A DNA stretch of 64,000 nt from Rhizophagus clarus (GCA_015698045.1 BLAL01000262.1:498501-562500), one strand, 5' to 3'. Positions 12,691-25,237 are shown, counted from the stretch's first letter. Notes: generated by a model not told the origin, from the letters alone. A program made the numbers and translations.

Positions 12691-13447
12691 ATCGGAGAAT
12701 ATCACGAAATTTAAAAAAATTTTTGCGAATTTTGCGTAAAATTCTATTCCCTCAGTATTTATGTAAATAAGTTTATAAAATTAAGCCTAACTTTACCGTT
12801 TTATCTGCTATACTACAACCTTAATTTTCGCACCTTTTTTTTATATATATACATTTATTAAATCAAAATAATTAAAATGCAATAATACTCCCAAAATTTT
12901 GAATATGAAATTAAGATAAATATTATAAATATGTTGATTCTCCTCATAATTTGGTGCTAACTTGCCGGAATTGGTCTATTACATCAAAAGATGCTTACAA
13001 CAAAACTGAATGGTTGTTAGTACGTTATGAAAAATCGCATGCATTATTTCATGTCCTTCTTTTAAAGATACCCCAGTATGTAAAACATTAATCACAAGGA
13101 AAGTTCCATATCAAGTTATTTTGTTTCAAAGGTTATTCATGCATTTTGGGAAATATGATCAAAAATTGATAGAACTAAAATAGAGCATAATGTTTAACTT
13201 GACACGGATAGAATTCGCGCTTTCCAACAAAAAATTATATCCCTTGTACAATTTATTTACTCATATTCGTATTCACTTAATTATTAGATGAAAAATACAA
13301 ACAATAGGGTCTAATAATACTGCTTTTATTTTGCCTAAAATTTCTAAATTTATTAAAAGCTTTTTCTTGCTTGCATTCTGTCAGTCTACTAATATAATTA
13401 TTTATTAAGGTTTCAAATGTAAAAGACTATTGTATTAATACTGATCA

Positions 13448-13527
13448 TGCGTCAGGTGACAACTAACGCACGTCAGGACGTCAGGTGTCAATTAACATCT
13501 GACGCGCGTCAGTTATCACCTGACGCA
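13448..13527. repeat. 80-bp palindrome with TGACG repeats
   Basis: Arms 13448-13476 (TGCGTCAGGTGACAACTAAC...) and 13499-13527 are inverted copies with only a few mismatches. The 22-nt loop also carries GACGTCAGGTG. The sequence is unusually GC-rich for the window and dense in TGACG/CGTCA motifs, the half-site of CREB/ATF-type bZIP factors. It could equally be a fold-back TE core. Confidence 0.7.
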
Positions 13528-14229
13528 GATTGACATCTGAAGCACACCTATTAATTTTTAAGTGAAATTCACCAAACCGTATGATGATATTTTTTTATAT
13601 TAAGATTTTGAATTAAACATTTTATTTTTAATGAAATAGTTATTAACAACAAATATTAAATTAAAAAGGTTCAAATGTAACATTTTATCTATCAGATGCG
13701 CTTAATGAGAGGAATCTATCCAACAAACTAAATTTTATCTTTCTATGATCACAGGATCTTAAAATATCTTAAAAATTCAAAAACCTTTAAAATTAATTTT
13801 AATTCTTACAGTTTAAGGGATAAAGTTTTCCTTTCAAATTCTTTATTAAGTTCTGATTCATGCAAAAAACACAAACACAATGGTATTTTGCTTTAATCGT
13901 CGCAGTCATTTCTAAATCTCTATCTGTGAAAATAAATCGTAAAAATAAAAAATTAGTTACATACATGCAACATCAAAAAACTAATAAAAAGTAGATTCAG
14001 TTTCATCGTTTGTGCGGTTGTGTCACAATTCGAGTTCGATTATGATTGGTAATTATGGCATATCACATGTAGGCATCATCTGTAATAACCACATCATGAA
14101 TCTTACCCAAAGTCGAACCTGTTGTGGTGATATCCAAACGAAAATTTTAATTACTGTATACATGTTTCAATTATCCATCCTAGATTTTTTTCCTTTTGAA
14201 GATTATATAATTCTTGTAACATACAGTAT

Positions 14230-14600
14230 TTTTGAACATCATTTTTTTCTTACTCAGATCTCCTGACTTCTTGCATCGCATTGTACAAGTTTTTTGATGA
14301 ATATAAAATCCGGATATTTTTTACGCAACAATACGTATACAGTTCGAGCCACGATAGTTGGGACTACAGAAAATATTTCAGTAGAGATTTTTGTTTCTTT
14401 TGAATTATATAAATCTTAATATAAGAGCTAAACGGATGATTATGATCAAATACATTAGTAGTTCCTATAATGCTGGTTGATTTTATTTAAGTACCATTGA
14501 CAACCAATTGATCCAGAACCTTGATCTCAGTGTTTTTCAGAGTCTTTATCCTTATTTGATGGTATTGTGATGTACGATACATTCATAAGTGCGCGTTCTG
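14230..14600 (-). pseudogene. Decayed MULE-type transposase, N-terminal part
   Basis: Conceptual minus-strand pieces in different frames join in order: GSGSIGCQWYLN, then IGTTNVFDHNHPFSSYIKIY, then KISTEIFSVVPTIVARTVYV, LLRKKYPDF, then NLYNAMQEVRRSE followed by a GTAAG donor (~14258). A C..W..N...HNH pattern followed by a 'ydLYNAmqeVRR'-like segment is the layout of FAR1/MULE transposase N-termini, with a WRKY-GCM1-like zinc finger. At least two frameshifts and a stop break it. The motifs are seen; the family call is by pattern memory. Confidence 0.5.
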
Positions 14601-15070
14601 ACTATATTATCATCATGTTCAACTCTTCTTTTTTTAGAAAAGTCGTGATAATTAGCACTTTTCTCATCCACTTTTTTTCAAAAAAATACAAAAGGTTTTT
14701 TATTAATGAGAGTGTATAAAGTAATAGAAGAACGTGTATTGTCACAAATTGAATAAATATTGATGATGCGAAAATTTACAGTTTATTTAATAGTTTATCG
14801 TTTTCAAAATTTTATTGGTTATTACAAATAATTACAATAATTCTGACAATAAATTATTTATGAATTATTTTCTTTTCAATAAACATAAATTCATATATAA
14901 AGATGAATATTATAACGTCAAAAGAATAAATACAATAACAAGAAAATATATGACTTAAATATATTTATGACAGAAACGAAAGAGGTCGTGATAATTCAAT
15001 AATTAAATTGCAAAACATCAAATATATAAAATTATTTTAAATAATAATAATGATCAAATCCATTCATTAA

Positions 15071-17120
15071 TTAATACAATGATCCATAGTTATATGTAGT
15101 CGCGATAGGTTCAAATTTACTTGGCACTTGGATGTTTTTTCCAAAACCAAAATTCAATTTATCCATAAATGAATAAGGAAATAGAATTTCACGTCCAGTT
15201 GGTTTAGAAACATCATCAAGTCTTTTCATTTGTTCAGGTGTCAATCTAAAAATAATTTTTTGTTTTTTTTTTTTGTTTATTAGAGTTTATATTAAAAAAT
15301 TTTTTTTTTCTATACAATTATTATTCCTTACTTGAATTCAAGTGATTTAAGATTTTCTTCGAGCTGAGTGGCTGATCTAGCAGCAATTAAAGAAGAAGTA
15401 ATACCAGGTTTTTGTTGAGTCCAATTCATAGCGACCTATGTATTAGGAAAAAAATTTTAATATTCAACTTAATGAAAATGTATAAAAATTATATGGTAAT
15501 TTTAAAGGTTGAATTACCTGAACGGGAGATCTACCAATCTCTTTTGAAATAGCAATAACTTCATCTAAAATTTCCCAATTTTTTTCATCTTTTGCATGAC
15601 TTGTAACTGATTGACCGCGATAATTGTTTGTTTTTAAATTAGCGATTGATTCTCTCGTATATTTTCCGGTAAGAAAACTATTATAAAAATAATTAACACA
15701 ATAATTACATTTTAATACAATAAAAAAAAAGCATCAATAATTAATAATTACCCTTCAGCGACAATACCCCATGGAAGAATTCCAACCTAAAATTTTTTAA
15801 AATATAAACTTAGTATTCTTATCGTTATGTATAGTATAAGTGTGAATTTTATACAAACATCAAGTTCAGCACAAGCAGGTTGTAAGTCAAATTCTAACGA
15901 TCGATCCAACAAATTATATCGTGATTGAAGACCGATAAAAGGACTAAAACATGAGAATGCGTGTGTTAACTTGAAGCTCATCTTTGACATCTACAAATTA
16001 AAATTGTCTACCTCCATCCACGTAATTCTGCAATTGTATTAGAACGAGAAAGTGCCCAGGATGGAACATCGCTTACGGCAATATATAAAACCTATTTATT
16101 ATTATTGTTATTACATATTATTATTATGTTTATAAAAAATTATTCGATTAAACATTATAAAAATATTGGTTATTTACTTTTCCACTTCGAACGACGTCAT
16201 CTAATGATCTCATGATTTCTTCAATCGGAGTTCGATATTCAAAAGCATGAACGTATAAAATATCAACATAACTCATGTTTAATCGTTTCAAACTCTCATC
16301 TAAATTCTCCACAAGACTTTTTCGATGATTTCCTCCTATATATTTAAAAGTTATGTTTCATTTATTATCAATTAACATTTAATAATGTGAATAATTTATT
16401 ATCTTTACCGAAATTCGGATTGAGTTTCTTATTCGGAATCATAGAGGTTTCATTAGCTAAGTATTGGGATCTCGAAATCATTAAATATTCAAAAATTAAA
16501 TTAAATAATGATACATAGACAGCTCATGATTCTTACTCGTATATTTTGTTGCGATCACAACATCGGATCGCTTATCGGAAACATAATCTCCAAGGAAACG
16601 TTCACTCTAATTATTTTATTAATGAATATTTAATTTTGAATTTACTGAACAATAATTAAAATTTCTAATACTTACTTCACCCAAATTATAAGTGTTAGCG
16701 GTATCTATATTAAATAAAAATATTTTCTATTAACATTAAATCGAACGATTGTGTAACTAGGAATCTTACATACCAAAAAAATTTCCGCCTTTTTCATAAT
16801 AAAGATCAAAAATTTTTTTCGCTTCTTCTTTATTAGTACCTATTCCCTATTTACATAATGTTAAATATTCAAAAATTCAGTAATTTGTTCTTAATCATCA
16901 ATTCAAATTAATATATTTAACTTACCCATTGTTCACCAAAAGTCTTTTGATATACATATATGTTAACAAATTACATTTTATAATAATTTTAACTTGCATA
17001 CAATAATAATCTTACCGTAGTACCAAGACATAATGGAGAAACTCGTAGTCCACTACGCCCCAATAAGACATAATCATCGAGACTTCTAGTGGTTTTTACA
17101 GATGAAGTATCTTTAGCCAT
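15071..17120 (-). CDS. Aldo/keto reductase (AKR9/aryl-alcohol dehydrogenase-like)
   Basis: A predicted cytosolic NADPH-dependent oxidoreductase of 379 residues that reduces carbonyl groups; the substrate cannot be told. Thirteen exons: 17120-17016, 16943-16926 (18 nt), 16846-16774, 16704-16676, 16606-16537, 16456-16409, 16335-16178, 16091-16012, 15943-15859, 15786-15752, 15677-15518, 15435-15332, 15245-15071. All phases agree. Motifs: LLGRSGLRVSPLCLG at residues ~20-34; TFGEQW; catalytic Asp and Tyr in FFDTANTYNLGESE; Lys in VVIATKYT; His in DILYVHAFEY; then VAMNWTQQKPGITS and LTPEQMKRLDDVS at the C-terminal end. The full tetrad D-Y-K-H is present, so it should be active. The donor of intron 9 is a weak GTTTGT. 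The initiator is the first ATG before the conserved LLGRSG. Confidence 0.93.
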
Positions 17121-17720
17121 GTTCTTGAAAATGAAAATCTCTCATGACTATCAATGTATATTTATATTAAATATTTGCTAGGTTCATTTTTTATGAATTA
17201 GCCGAATAACCGATTTTTCTGCGGACAATTTTTTGCTCACGTTATTTTTTAAGAGAACTAACCGAAAATTATATAACTATAGAAATAAAGTGTGACGTGA
17301 TACTGAAGTAATTTAACCCCTTTTTTAATGGCATACGGCTTTTTTGATTTTTAAAATGAATGTCACCTAAAAGTTAAATCGGCATTATATAATGGGGGAA
17401 CTGATTAACCTTAAGTAAGATTAACGTACGGTAAATTTTTTAACTTTCAACCGTGATTTGCACATTAATTTAGTATTACAATTTTTTTGTACATCTTTTA
17501 TTAAACTTTATTTACAAATATTTTTATTGAATGTTTCTCAATAGCAACTTTTTATAAAATATTATTCCAGCGTAATTTCGACAGCATTTTTGTTAAATGA
17601 TAAAGTCCTGGAAGATTAAGTGAAGTTGTTCAGTATGCCCAAACCCATATTTTCATAATTCTTGTGAAAAGTGTTAATTTTCGAAATTCTGTTAAATAAC
17701 TTCAAAGGCACTTGAACAAT

Positions 17721-19240
17721 TTGTATGAGATTTGGGATAAATATTCGAAGTGATATTTAGCAATACCCTATTGAAAAATGATGTTTAATAAAATGTAATC
17801 GATATTAACTCGTAAGTCAGTAAGTGAATCACCATACTTTACTATTACAGTAAATTTCATGTTGAATTAAACACTTAAGGCATAGTAAAATATGTTTATC
17901 GTAGACCGCAGTGCGAATATCTATTAAAATTTTAATAGTTACTGTAAAACAATACATGATACGTAAAAAAATTACCGCAAGCTTGCGAAACTCGTTCAAC
18001 AAAAAGTGAACGATTTTTTTGTCACTTCGTAATTAAATCACTCATTTTCACCGAAGCTAATTAAATAAATAAAAAAAAAATACATATTACTGTATTTATC
18101 CGTTTCTCATTTTTTCATTATTATTCTTTGAGAAATAGACTTCCTTGAATAACAGAACTAGTTTTGTTTTCCTTTTTTTTTTAAAAAAAAAAATAAAAGT
18201 ATGTCATTATTTTTGCACAGGTATTAATATTTAAATTTTCAATATTTCACTTGGATCCTAATATAAAATTATACTCTGTTGAAGAATTTTTTAAATTTTG
18301 AAACTAATATTTTTAAATATAAAATACTGACCTTTCAATATCTATAAAAAAGAAATTTTAATTTATCTATCCAAAAATGACTTTTATTAGATAGCATAAT
18401 ACTTATTATTCGAAGAAGAATTAACAAATGAACATTTAGAAATGTAAGTACTTATAATATTAACTTCTTCCTTTTTAGTTCAGCTTGATCAAATTGTTTA
18501 GCTTCACGTACACCATCTAGCGCAAGTATTAAAAAAGTTATCTGCAAAAGGTTTTTCTTAGGCCAGAACCCCAGCAACTTAGCGGCGTATCTTCTGTAAT
18601 TCAGTTCGCTAGCAGATTCAATATTTTATATAATCTGTAATGGGTCGTTGAATAAAATATAGTTTTCTGTCAGCGAATTCGTCACTGTACTACGGAAAAT
18701 TTTATCCATTTGGAAGTTATGAAATCTTTGAGTAATATCATTGTATCATAATTATACCGATATTTATTATGTCCTCTCATATAATGGTAAAGTGAAAATT
18801 TTAATGTTATATCTATTGGTTGTGTTCGGTTAGTATTCGGATAAAAAAATCCGTCCCCGTTAAGAATTTTTATATCCGAATGACCGCTAAAATTTTTTTG
18901 GTTAGCAGATATGTATCCGTGAATAAACAATAGTATAAAACACAAATTCACTTTAAAATCACATAATTATATATTGAATACAACAAAATTTGCATCATGG
19001 ATATTAGCATCAAAAATAAATCATTTCCTCCAGAATTATAGTTAATTTTAGCAGAAATTATCAGAATTAGGAATTTGTGCAGATTAACGTGACCCGTTTT
19101 GATTAGCAACTCAAAAAATCTATATCCGGATATCTGCTTATTAACCGGGTATTCGCTAATACAACCGGACAAGTTAATTTTATTGTAACATCAAAAGAAA
19201 TAAATATAATAGAAAACACAAGCCTAAGTTATATATACGA
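17721..19240. other. Intergenic spacer between the two AKR copies
   Basis: I see no gene. It holds AT-rich sequence, homopolymer runs, and around 18830-18940 and 19110-19170 clusters of CGGATA / TATCCG words that may be worn terminal repeats of a small element. The short minus-strand ORFs here (18682-19172) have no domain or coding signature. Confidence 0.4.
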
Positions 19241-19333
19241 CAAAATCCAAAGAGGTCGCACTATTCAATAAATTGCGAAACATCGGAATATACAAAATTA
19301 TTTTAAATAATGACCTAATAATCTATTCATTAA

Positions 19334-21449
19334 TTAATGCAACCTTCCAAAGCTATATTTAGTCGCGACAGATTCAAATTTATTTGGAAGTTGAATGTTT
19401 TTTCCAATATATTTATCAATCGCGCTAGTCATTGAATGAGGAAATGGAACTTCACGTCCAGTTGGGTTTGAAACATCATCAAGTCTTTTCATTTGTTCGG
19501 GTGTCAAACTAAAAGTAAATTTTTTTTGTTTGTGGAGTTTATATTAGAATTTTTTTTTTTCTTTTCGTATAATGTTTTTTTCGAATATTTGTCGTCATCC
19601 TTACTTGAATTCAAGCGATTTAAGATTTTCTTCGAGTTGAGTAATCGTTCTAGCACCAAGTATAGGAGAAGTAATACCAGGTTTTTGTCGAGTCCAATTC
19701 GTAACGATCTATGTATTATGGAAAAATTTTAATATTCAATTGTTGAAAATATTAAAATTACAAAATAGTTTTAAAGGTTGAATACCTGAGCAGGAGTCCT
19801 ACCAATCTCTTTTGAAATAGCAATAACTTCGTCTAAAATTTCCCAATTTTTTTCCTCTTTTGCATGACTTGCAACTGAACTACCGCGATAATTGTTTGTT
19901 TTTAAATTAGCGGTTGATTCTCTCGTATATTTACCGGTAAGAAAACTATTATCAAAATAATTAATACAATAAATTATATATATATATATATATATTTTTT
20001 TTACAAAAAAAAGCATCAATAATTAATAATTACCCTTCGGCGGTGATACCCCATGGAAGAATTCCAAGCTAAAATTTTTTAAAATATAAACTTAGTATTC
20101 TTATCGTTATGTATAGTATAAGTGTGAATTTATACACACATCAAGTTCAGCACAAGCAGGTTGTAAATCAAATTCTAACGAACGATCCAACAAATTATAT
20201 CGCGTTTGAAGTCCAATGAAAGGGCTAAATATGGTTAATAGTTATATATTGTCCTAAGATTTATTACAAATTATATTATAATTCATACCTCCATCCACGT
20301 AATTCTGCCATTGTATTTGCACGAGTGAGTGCCCAAGATGGAATATTGCTTATAGCAACATATAATACCTATTTTTTTTTTTTTTAAAAAACCAAAAAAA
20401 ATATATATATATAATTATAAAATTACTCGAGCAAGCACTATAAAAATATTAGTTATTTTACTTTTCCACTTCGAACGACGTCATCTAACGATCTCATGAT
20501 TTCTTCGATTGGAGTTCGATACTCAAAAGCATGAATGTATAAAATATCAACATAACTCATATTCAATCGTTTCAAACTCTCATTTAAATTTTCTACAAGA
20601 CTTTTTCGATGATTTCCTCCTATATATTTAACAGTTAAGTTTTCATTTATTATCGATTAACATAAAAAATATTTAATAAGATACTATGAATGGTTTATTA
20701 TCTTACCGAAATTCGGATTGAATCTCTTACCCTCTTGCATAGAAGTTGGATTAACTGTAGAAATAAATTTCGAAGATTATTAAAATTCCAAATTTGAATG
20801 ATATTATATAAGTAATTCATGATCATGGTTCATACCCGAATATTTTGTTGCAATCACAACATCAGATCGTTTATCGGAAACATAATCTCCAAGGAAACGT
20901 TCACTCTAAATATTTCATTGATGAAAATTAATATTGAATTAACGGAACAAAATTTAAAAATTTCTATTACTTACTTCACCGGAACCATAATTGTTAGCGG
21001 TATCTAAGTTTCACATATTAAATAAAAATATTTACTATAACATTCAAATCGAGTGATTGCGTAACTAGAAAATTACCAAAAAAATTCCCGCCCTTTTCAT
21101 AATAAAAATCAAAAATTTTTTTCGATTCTTCTTTATCAGAACCTATTTCCTATTTGTATAATATTAAATAAATTGAGAAAAAATCATTTTTTTTTTTTTT
21201 TGATTTTTTAATCAATTCAAAATTAATATATTTAACTTACCGATTGTGCACCAAAAGTCTTCAATATAATATGTTAATAAAGTTACATTTTATCATCATT
21301 TTGGATATTTTGGATAGCCTACAAAATTACAAAAATGATCTTACCCCAGCGCCAAGACATAATGGAGAAACTCGCAGTCCACTACGCCCCAATAAGACAT
21401 AATCATCGAGAGCTTTAATGATTTTTGCAGACGAAGTATCTTGAGCCAT
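19334..21449 (-). CDS. Aldo/keto reductase, tandem paralogue
   Basis: Same 13-exon architecture and 379-residue length as the neighbour at 15071-17120: exon 1 is 21449-21345, the 18-nt exon 2 is 21258-21241, and the last exon is 19508-19334. Every splice site I checked retains GT..AG with matching phase, and no stop interrupts it. The tetrad is intact: FFDTANNYGSGESE (Asp, Tyr), VVIATKYS (Lys), DILYIHAFEY (His). Differences concentrate in places that may set substrate or cofactor choice: TFGAQS for TFGEQW, VNPTSMQEGKRFNPNF for the TNETSM loop, ISNIPSWA for VSDVPSWA, IVTNWTRQ for VAMNWTQQ, and the last ~30 residues. It looks like a functional duplicate that has begun to diverge. Confidence 0.92.
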
Positions 21450-22579
21450 ATTCTCAAAAAAAAAAAAAAAAAATCTCTCGTAAAAAATAAAAATTAATCT
21501 CTCGTGATGTATATTATTTATTTATATTTAATATTTCGTTAGATAAACTAAACTAATTTGATAAAAGATGACTTTTTTATTTTAGAAAATTGAGCGAACT
21601 AACCGAAAATGACATAAAAATGGGAGTTGTTACATCAAAATTCATAATAAACGCATTTTTATCTCTTGCCGAATGTGCTCCGAATCTAATGATATTGACT
21701 TTTACCTTTTCTGAGTTTACCGAATACTGAGTTTTGCCGAATGTGCCGAGTTTTCTCCGGCACATGATTTTGTGTTACCATACCGTCGGTAAATTTTTTA
21801 ATTTTTGCCTTAGTGATTTACACCTCGGCTTTGTATTATATATTTTTTTTTTTTTACGTCTTTTATCTAAAGATTCATAAAAATTTATACTGAAACTTAT
21901 TTTAGTTATTTATAAATATATGTATGTATCTCAATAACAACTTTTAACTGCAACATTTTATTATAAAATATTTAATTTTTTTTTTTTTTGTTGATTTTAG
22001 ACGTAATTGCAGCATTTTGGTTAATCCTCCATTAAGTGAGGCTGTTAGCAGGCGTGAAACTACTTACATCTCTATTTTCATGATTACTTGTGAAATTAGC
22101 ATTATTTTTTTTACGCTAGAATTAATTTTCTAGAATTTCTGTTCAATAACTTCAGGGCGTAATTTAGGTACTCTGATCAAAAGAAACCACTTACTACGGT
22201 CTAGATTAAGTTGGACAGATCTGAAACTATTTGTATAAATATTCATGTAAAAATAGTATTTTACTTAATAGTATAACTTTTTATCCAAAGCTAAATTTTA
22301 GTATATTAAGACATGTTTAATACTTATTATTATAATGTTTGTATATAAAAAAAATTCCGAATGTTTAGATTTGAAGTCACCGATAGGTTAACCTCGGATA
22401 ATCTGGGTCATGCGAGTTTTGTTTAAATTTTTATTGATCCTCCTTACTCCCAACATGACTTGAAACACTTACATGCACGAATGAAAAAAAACAAATTATT
22501 TTTAATACTCACGTCTTTTTATTATTTTATGCATTATATATTAACACTTTAGATAGAAATGTTTATGGTTTACAAATTC

Positions 22580-22946
22580 ATCTAATACAATTTTGGTTTC
22601 CACCGTTAAATTCTTTCTTTTTTGGATTTTTATCTGGATGATTATGTTCTAAATGATGCAAATATTTGTTGTATTTTAATAAAATTTTTAATAGATATAG
22701 AATGTTAGCATAATTTTATATTTTAATTTTTTTTTTTTTATAAAAATACTTGTATATATAATTTTCGTTTTTTTTTTTCTAAAAATATATATATATATAT
22801 ATATATACTTAGTTACTTATGGACAGTTCAAGCACTTATCTTCTAAATAAGTCTGTGCATTTTTGTGTTTCTGATAGAAGCTTTTCAAAAATGTTCTCTC
22901 TAGTAAAAAGTTGCTTTCCAAGTGTTGTTTTCTCGTCCTCACTCAT
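22580..22946 (-). other. Two small coding relics (unknown gene)
   Basis: An ATG at 22946 opens a 36-codon frame (MSEDEKTTLGKQLFTRENIF... to TAA 22836-22838). A +1 shift reads on as YQKHKNAQTYLEDKCLNCP with a CxxC pair. About 160 nt further, ~22680-22580 reads KYNKYLHHLEHNHPDKNPKK to a stop, with a histidine-rich HHLEHNH motif. They may be remains of one zinc-binding protein gene. The evidence is weak: fragments are short and no family is recognised. Confidence 0.25.
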
Positions 22947-23495
22947 TTTTATACACAAATAAAGTTAGAAATTAGTCTTAGTATATGATTAAACACTGTA
23001 GGACTCGTTATAAATAATGATAGGCCCGATTCAACCCTTTCCGAACACTAGGCAAGCCACTCAGCTAACGACTTCGGCTAGTCATTAATTTTTAGTTTTG
23101 ACATTAGTTCTTTTTTTTAGTTTGCTTATATATAGCATTTTTTTTAATTGATTTTCTTTTATTATGTCACTTACAAGTTACAACTTAAGAATACGTGGAA
23201 CATTCTTCGCCTGAAATTATTTACGCGGAGCGTGGCTTAGGCCACGAAAGATCAATACGGTTATTCTTTATGTTTAATTCTTTTTCCGTGCGGGTAGTGA
23301 TTTACCAGTGTGGTCGTCGACTATATATAGTTTTAGTATATAGTTTTTTTACAAAGGGTGAGACCAAGGCTTCGCGAGGTCTAGGTTTTAAACGGAGTTA
23401 CCTTTATATGTTATAATAGTTTCTATTTTTAATGTATTCTTGTTTCTCTGTACATTTTAAATATAATATAATAAAATAAAAAGTATAATTTTTAA

Positions 23496-23797
23496 TATGC
23501 ACCTATTTCCTTCATCTCTTTTCCTGAAGAAAAGAAACGGTACTCCGTGACATTGGAACCGATTCTGACTAATCAGCGCACACAAGGTCACCAAAGAATA
23601 ATTAATAGGAGGATTCAACGTCAAGGTCGTAGAATTATGAGGAGAACATATAGAAGGTTTGCTTCTTCTAATAATACAAACAGACTTTAAGTCAAGTTGC
23701 GCAATTACCATTACAAATTACAAATGATCCTTTTGCAATTTATTTCATGGATCCTCCTTCCATTAATAAATGTTGTTCTAGTATTATTAATCCAGTA
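23496..23797 (+). pseudogene. Exon-like coding fragment with frameshift
   Basis: The plus frame from ~23496 reads PEEKKRYSVTLEPILTNQRT and then a very arginine-rich stretch (RIINRRIQRQGRRIMRRTYR) to a stop at ~23690. One frame over it continues LSQVAQLPLQITNDPFAIYF to a GTAAGT donor at 23797. The smooth continuation across a single shift and the good donor suggest a damaged exon. No family is recognised. The minus-strand ORF covering this stretch is its shadow. Confidence 0.3.
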
Positions 23798-23889
23798 AGT
23801 GAGATCCTATTGTTTATGTGATATGATTATATTCATTCTTAATTTTCACTGTTTACTCTTTTGACTGAAAGTTGCGAGTTTTTAATTGG

Positions 23890-24500
23890 TCTAGGTGCTA
23901 TATTAGGTAATAAGTTAAACGCAAAATTTCTTTTACTATTTTATTATGAAATATAAATGTATGGAAAATAATTCACAAGGATAAATATCAGATTTTTTTG
24001 GACGATCACCTTTTTTTTTTTAAGAATATGTTATATAATATATATTATTCTCAATTTCCACATTCGTATGCGTATACAAATAAATATTTTATTATAGAAG
24101 TGAATATATTCATGAACCTTAATTATTGGAGGATACGATTCATTTTATATTTATGTAATCCACATAAAGAATATCGATCAATTAAAAAATAACGGTTAAC
24201 TTAAAATTTAATATTTATTAACAAGAATTTAATAGAGCAATTTTTGGTTTTAAATAAACTGAAACTTTTTTTTTCCAAAAATATTTTATTAGTTGCTTGG
24301 CTGTAATTGTGTAATTATATAAACTTTCTGTGCCACAATCATCATAATGGTTCATGCAGTAAGGAAATGATCTGCATTTTTGGCTGAATGTATCATTTTT
24401 ACGTTAAATTTTTTACAAAGTTTTTAAAATAATAAATATATTTTCTTATTTTCCTTTGTGAGTTGGACAAAATTATTTGCTGATAATCAAAATTGTGCAT
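23890..24500. repeat. Duplicated upstream region (partner ~32690-33420)
   Basis: Shared landmarks in order: TATATTAGGTAAT.GGTTAAAC, TTTACTATTTT, ATTAACAAGAATTTA.TAGA.CAATTTTTGG.TTTAAATAAACT, then CAAAATTGTGCATAGCTTT. Both copies sit upstream of an Asn/Gln-rich gene (25238 and 34475), so the duplication carried gene and flank together. The 32690 copy also contains an unrelated hairpin (32808-32873) and poly-A/T runs. Confidence 0.55.
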
Positions 24501-24901
24501 AGCTTTAAATAAAAATTTTATTGTGGAAGGAGTAACATTTTTAGGAAAAAAAAGTTATGCAAACGTTTAAAACAAAGAAATTGTTTCTAAAAATAAATTG
24601 GTTTTAGCGTGGTTATAAAAAACTGTTATCATGATTTACACTATTACTTTCATTTTTCATTGTTTAAAAAAGCAAAATGGATTTTTGCGCATCATACATT
24701 ATTTACACTTTCAGGGGACTTTTATCAAAACAAGAATTTCAATGAATTACAAATTTCGTATTCTCCACGGTCTAAATTATGGGAGCAAAAGTTTCTTATT
24801 TTGAACATGAAAACTAATTTATGTATCAATCTGTCACGGAGCATGATAAACCCCATCGAAATTCCAGCATAGTGTTCTGTCACCAAAATTCGCAACTCTA
24901 T

Positions 24902-24990
24902 CTTATTTTGGCAATCATTTGAATGATAATACCAAAATAGAAATATATCCAATTGATCAATCGATCTATTCAATTTTTTTATATAAAGAG
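24902..24990 (+). promoter_or_regulatory. CArG-dyad and TATA promoter of gene 25238
   Basis: CTTATTTTGG (24902-24911) and CCAAAATAG (24932-24940) form the ends of an imperfect palindrome with ATCATTTGAATGAT in its centre. A TTATATAAAGAGAGAT block follows at 24979-24994, about 250 nt before the ATG. CC(A/T)6GG-like boxes are binding sites of SRF/Mcm1-type MADS-box proteins; that use here is an inference from sequence and repetition. Confidence 0.5.
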
Positions 24991-25237
24991 AGATTGATGG
25001 ATATCCTCAAGAAATTATCTAAAATTTAGAAAAAAAAAAAAAAAGTGAAAAAAATTCCGTGAAAAAATCTCTCGTACTTCAGTATTTTGATATTTATAAT
25101 AAAAAGAACTTATCATTTATCCTTCCTGATTTCCACAACTTTAATACGTGTATGTCCTTTAATCGTCTTTCTTATAAAATCTCTGATTTTCATCAATTCA
25201 ATAATTTATAAATTCACTAATCTAATTAAAAAAAACT

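Larger units (their letters stand above)
7760..13080. repeat. Segmental duplication, copy B (partner ~49010-53695)
   Basis: About 5.3 kb that matches ~49010-53695 in order: the CTGCGTAAATT..CACGTG start, the decayed gene, the ACTCGAAAGTCAG block, AAACAGTTTTGTCAAAGAGATTA, the promoter module, and a closing block GGAATTGGTCTATTA...GAATCGCATGCATTATTTCATG. Differences are small indels and substitutions, plus a 205-bp MITE present only in this copy (12395-12599). After ~13080 the two copies diverge. Copy C is followed by an Asn/Gln-rich gene; this copy is not. Confidence 0.8.
14980..22250. repeat. Tandem duplication carrying two AKR genes
   Basis: The unit 14980-~17700 is repeated at 19240-~22250 in the same orientation. 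Similarity begins at AAAGAGGTCG just 3' of each stop codon. It covers all 13 exons and the introns. It continues upstream of each ATG through AAATCTCTC, ATATTAAATATT and the CTCAATA-CAACTTTT block. The spacer 17700-19240 is not duplicated and shows no gene. Confidence 0.85.

Noticed and set aside
18682..19172. Two adjacent minus-strand ORFs
   Set aside because: No domain, no splice context, and they lie in spacer DNA with repeat words; composition is not coding-like.
23020..23085. tRNA-derived SINE or tRNA on the minus strand (TAGCTGAGTGG A-box-like, GGTTGAATCGG B-box-like)
   Set aside because: Spacing between the boxes is about 19 nt, too short for a tRNA; the B box lacks a base; no cloverleaf could be drawn.
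23457..23711. 84-codon minus-strand ORF
   Set aside because: The plus strand shows a better coding signature here (PEEKKRYSV..., donor at 23797); the minus frame is its shadow.
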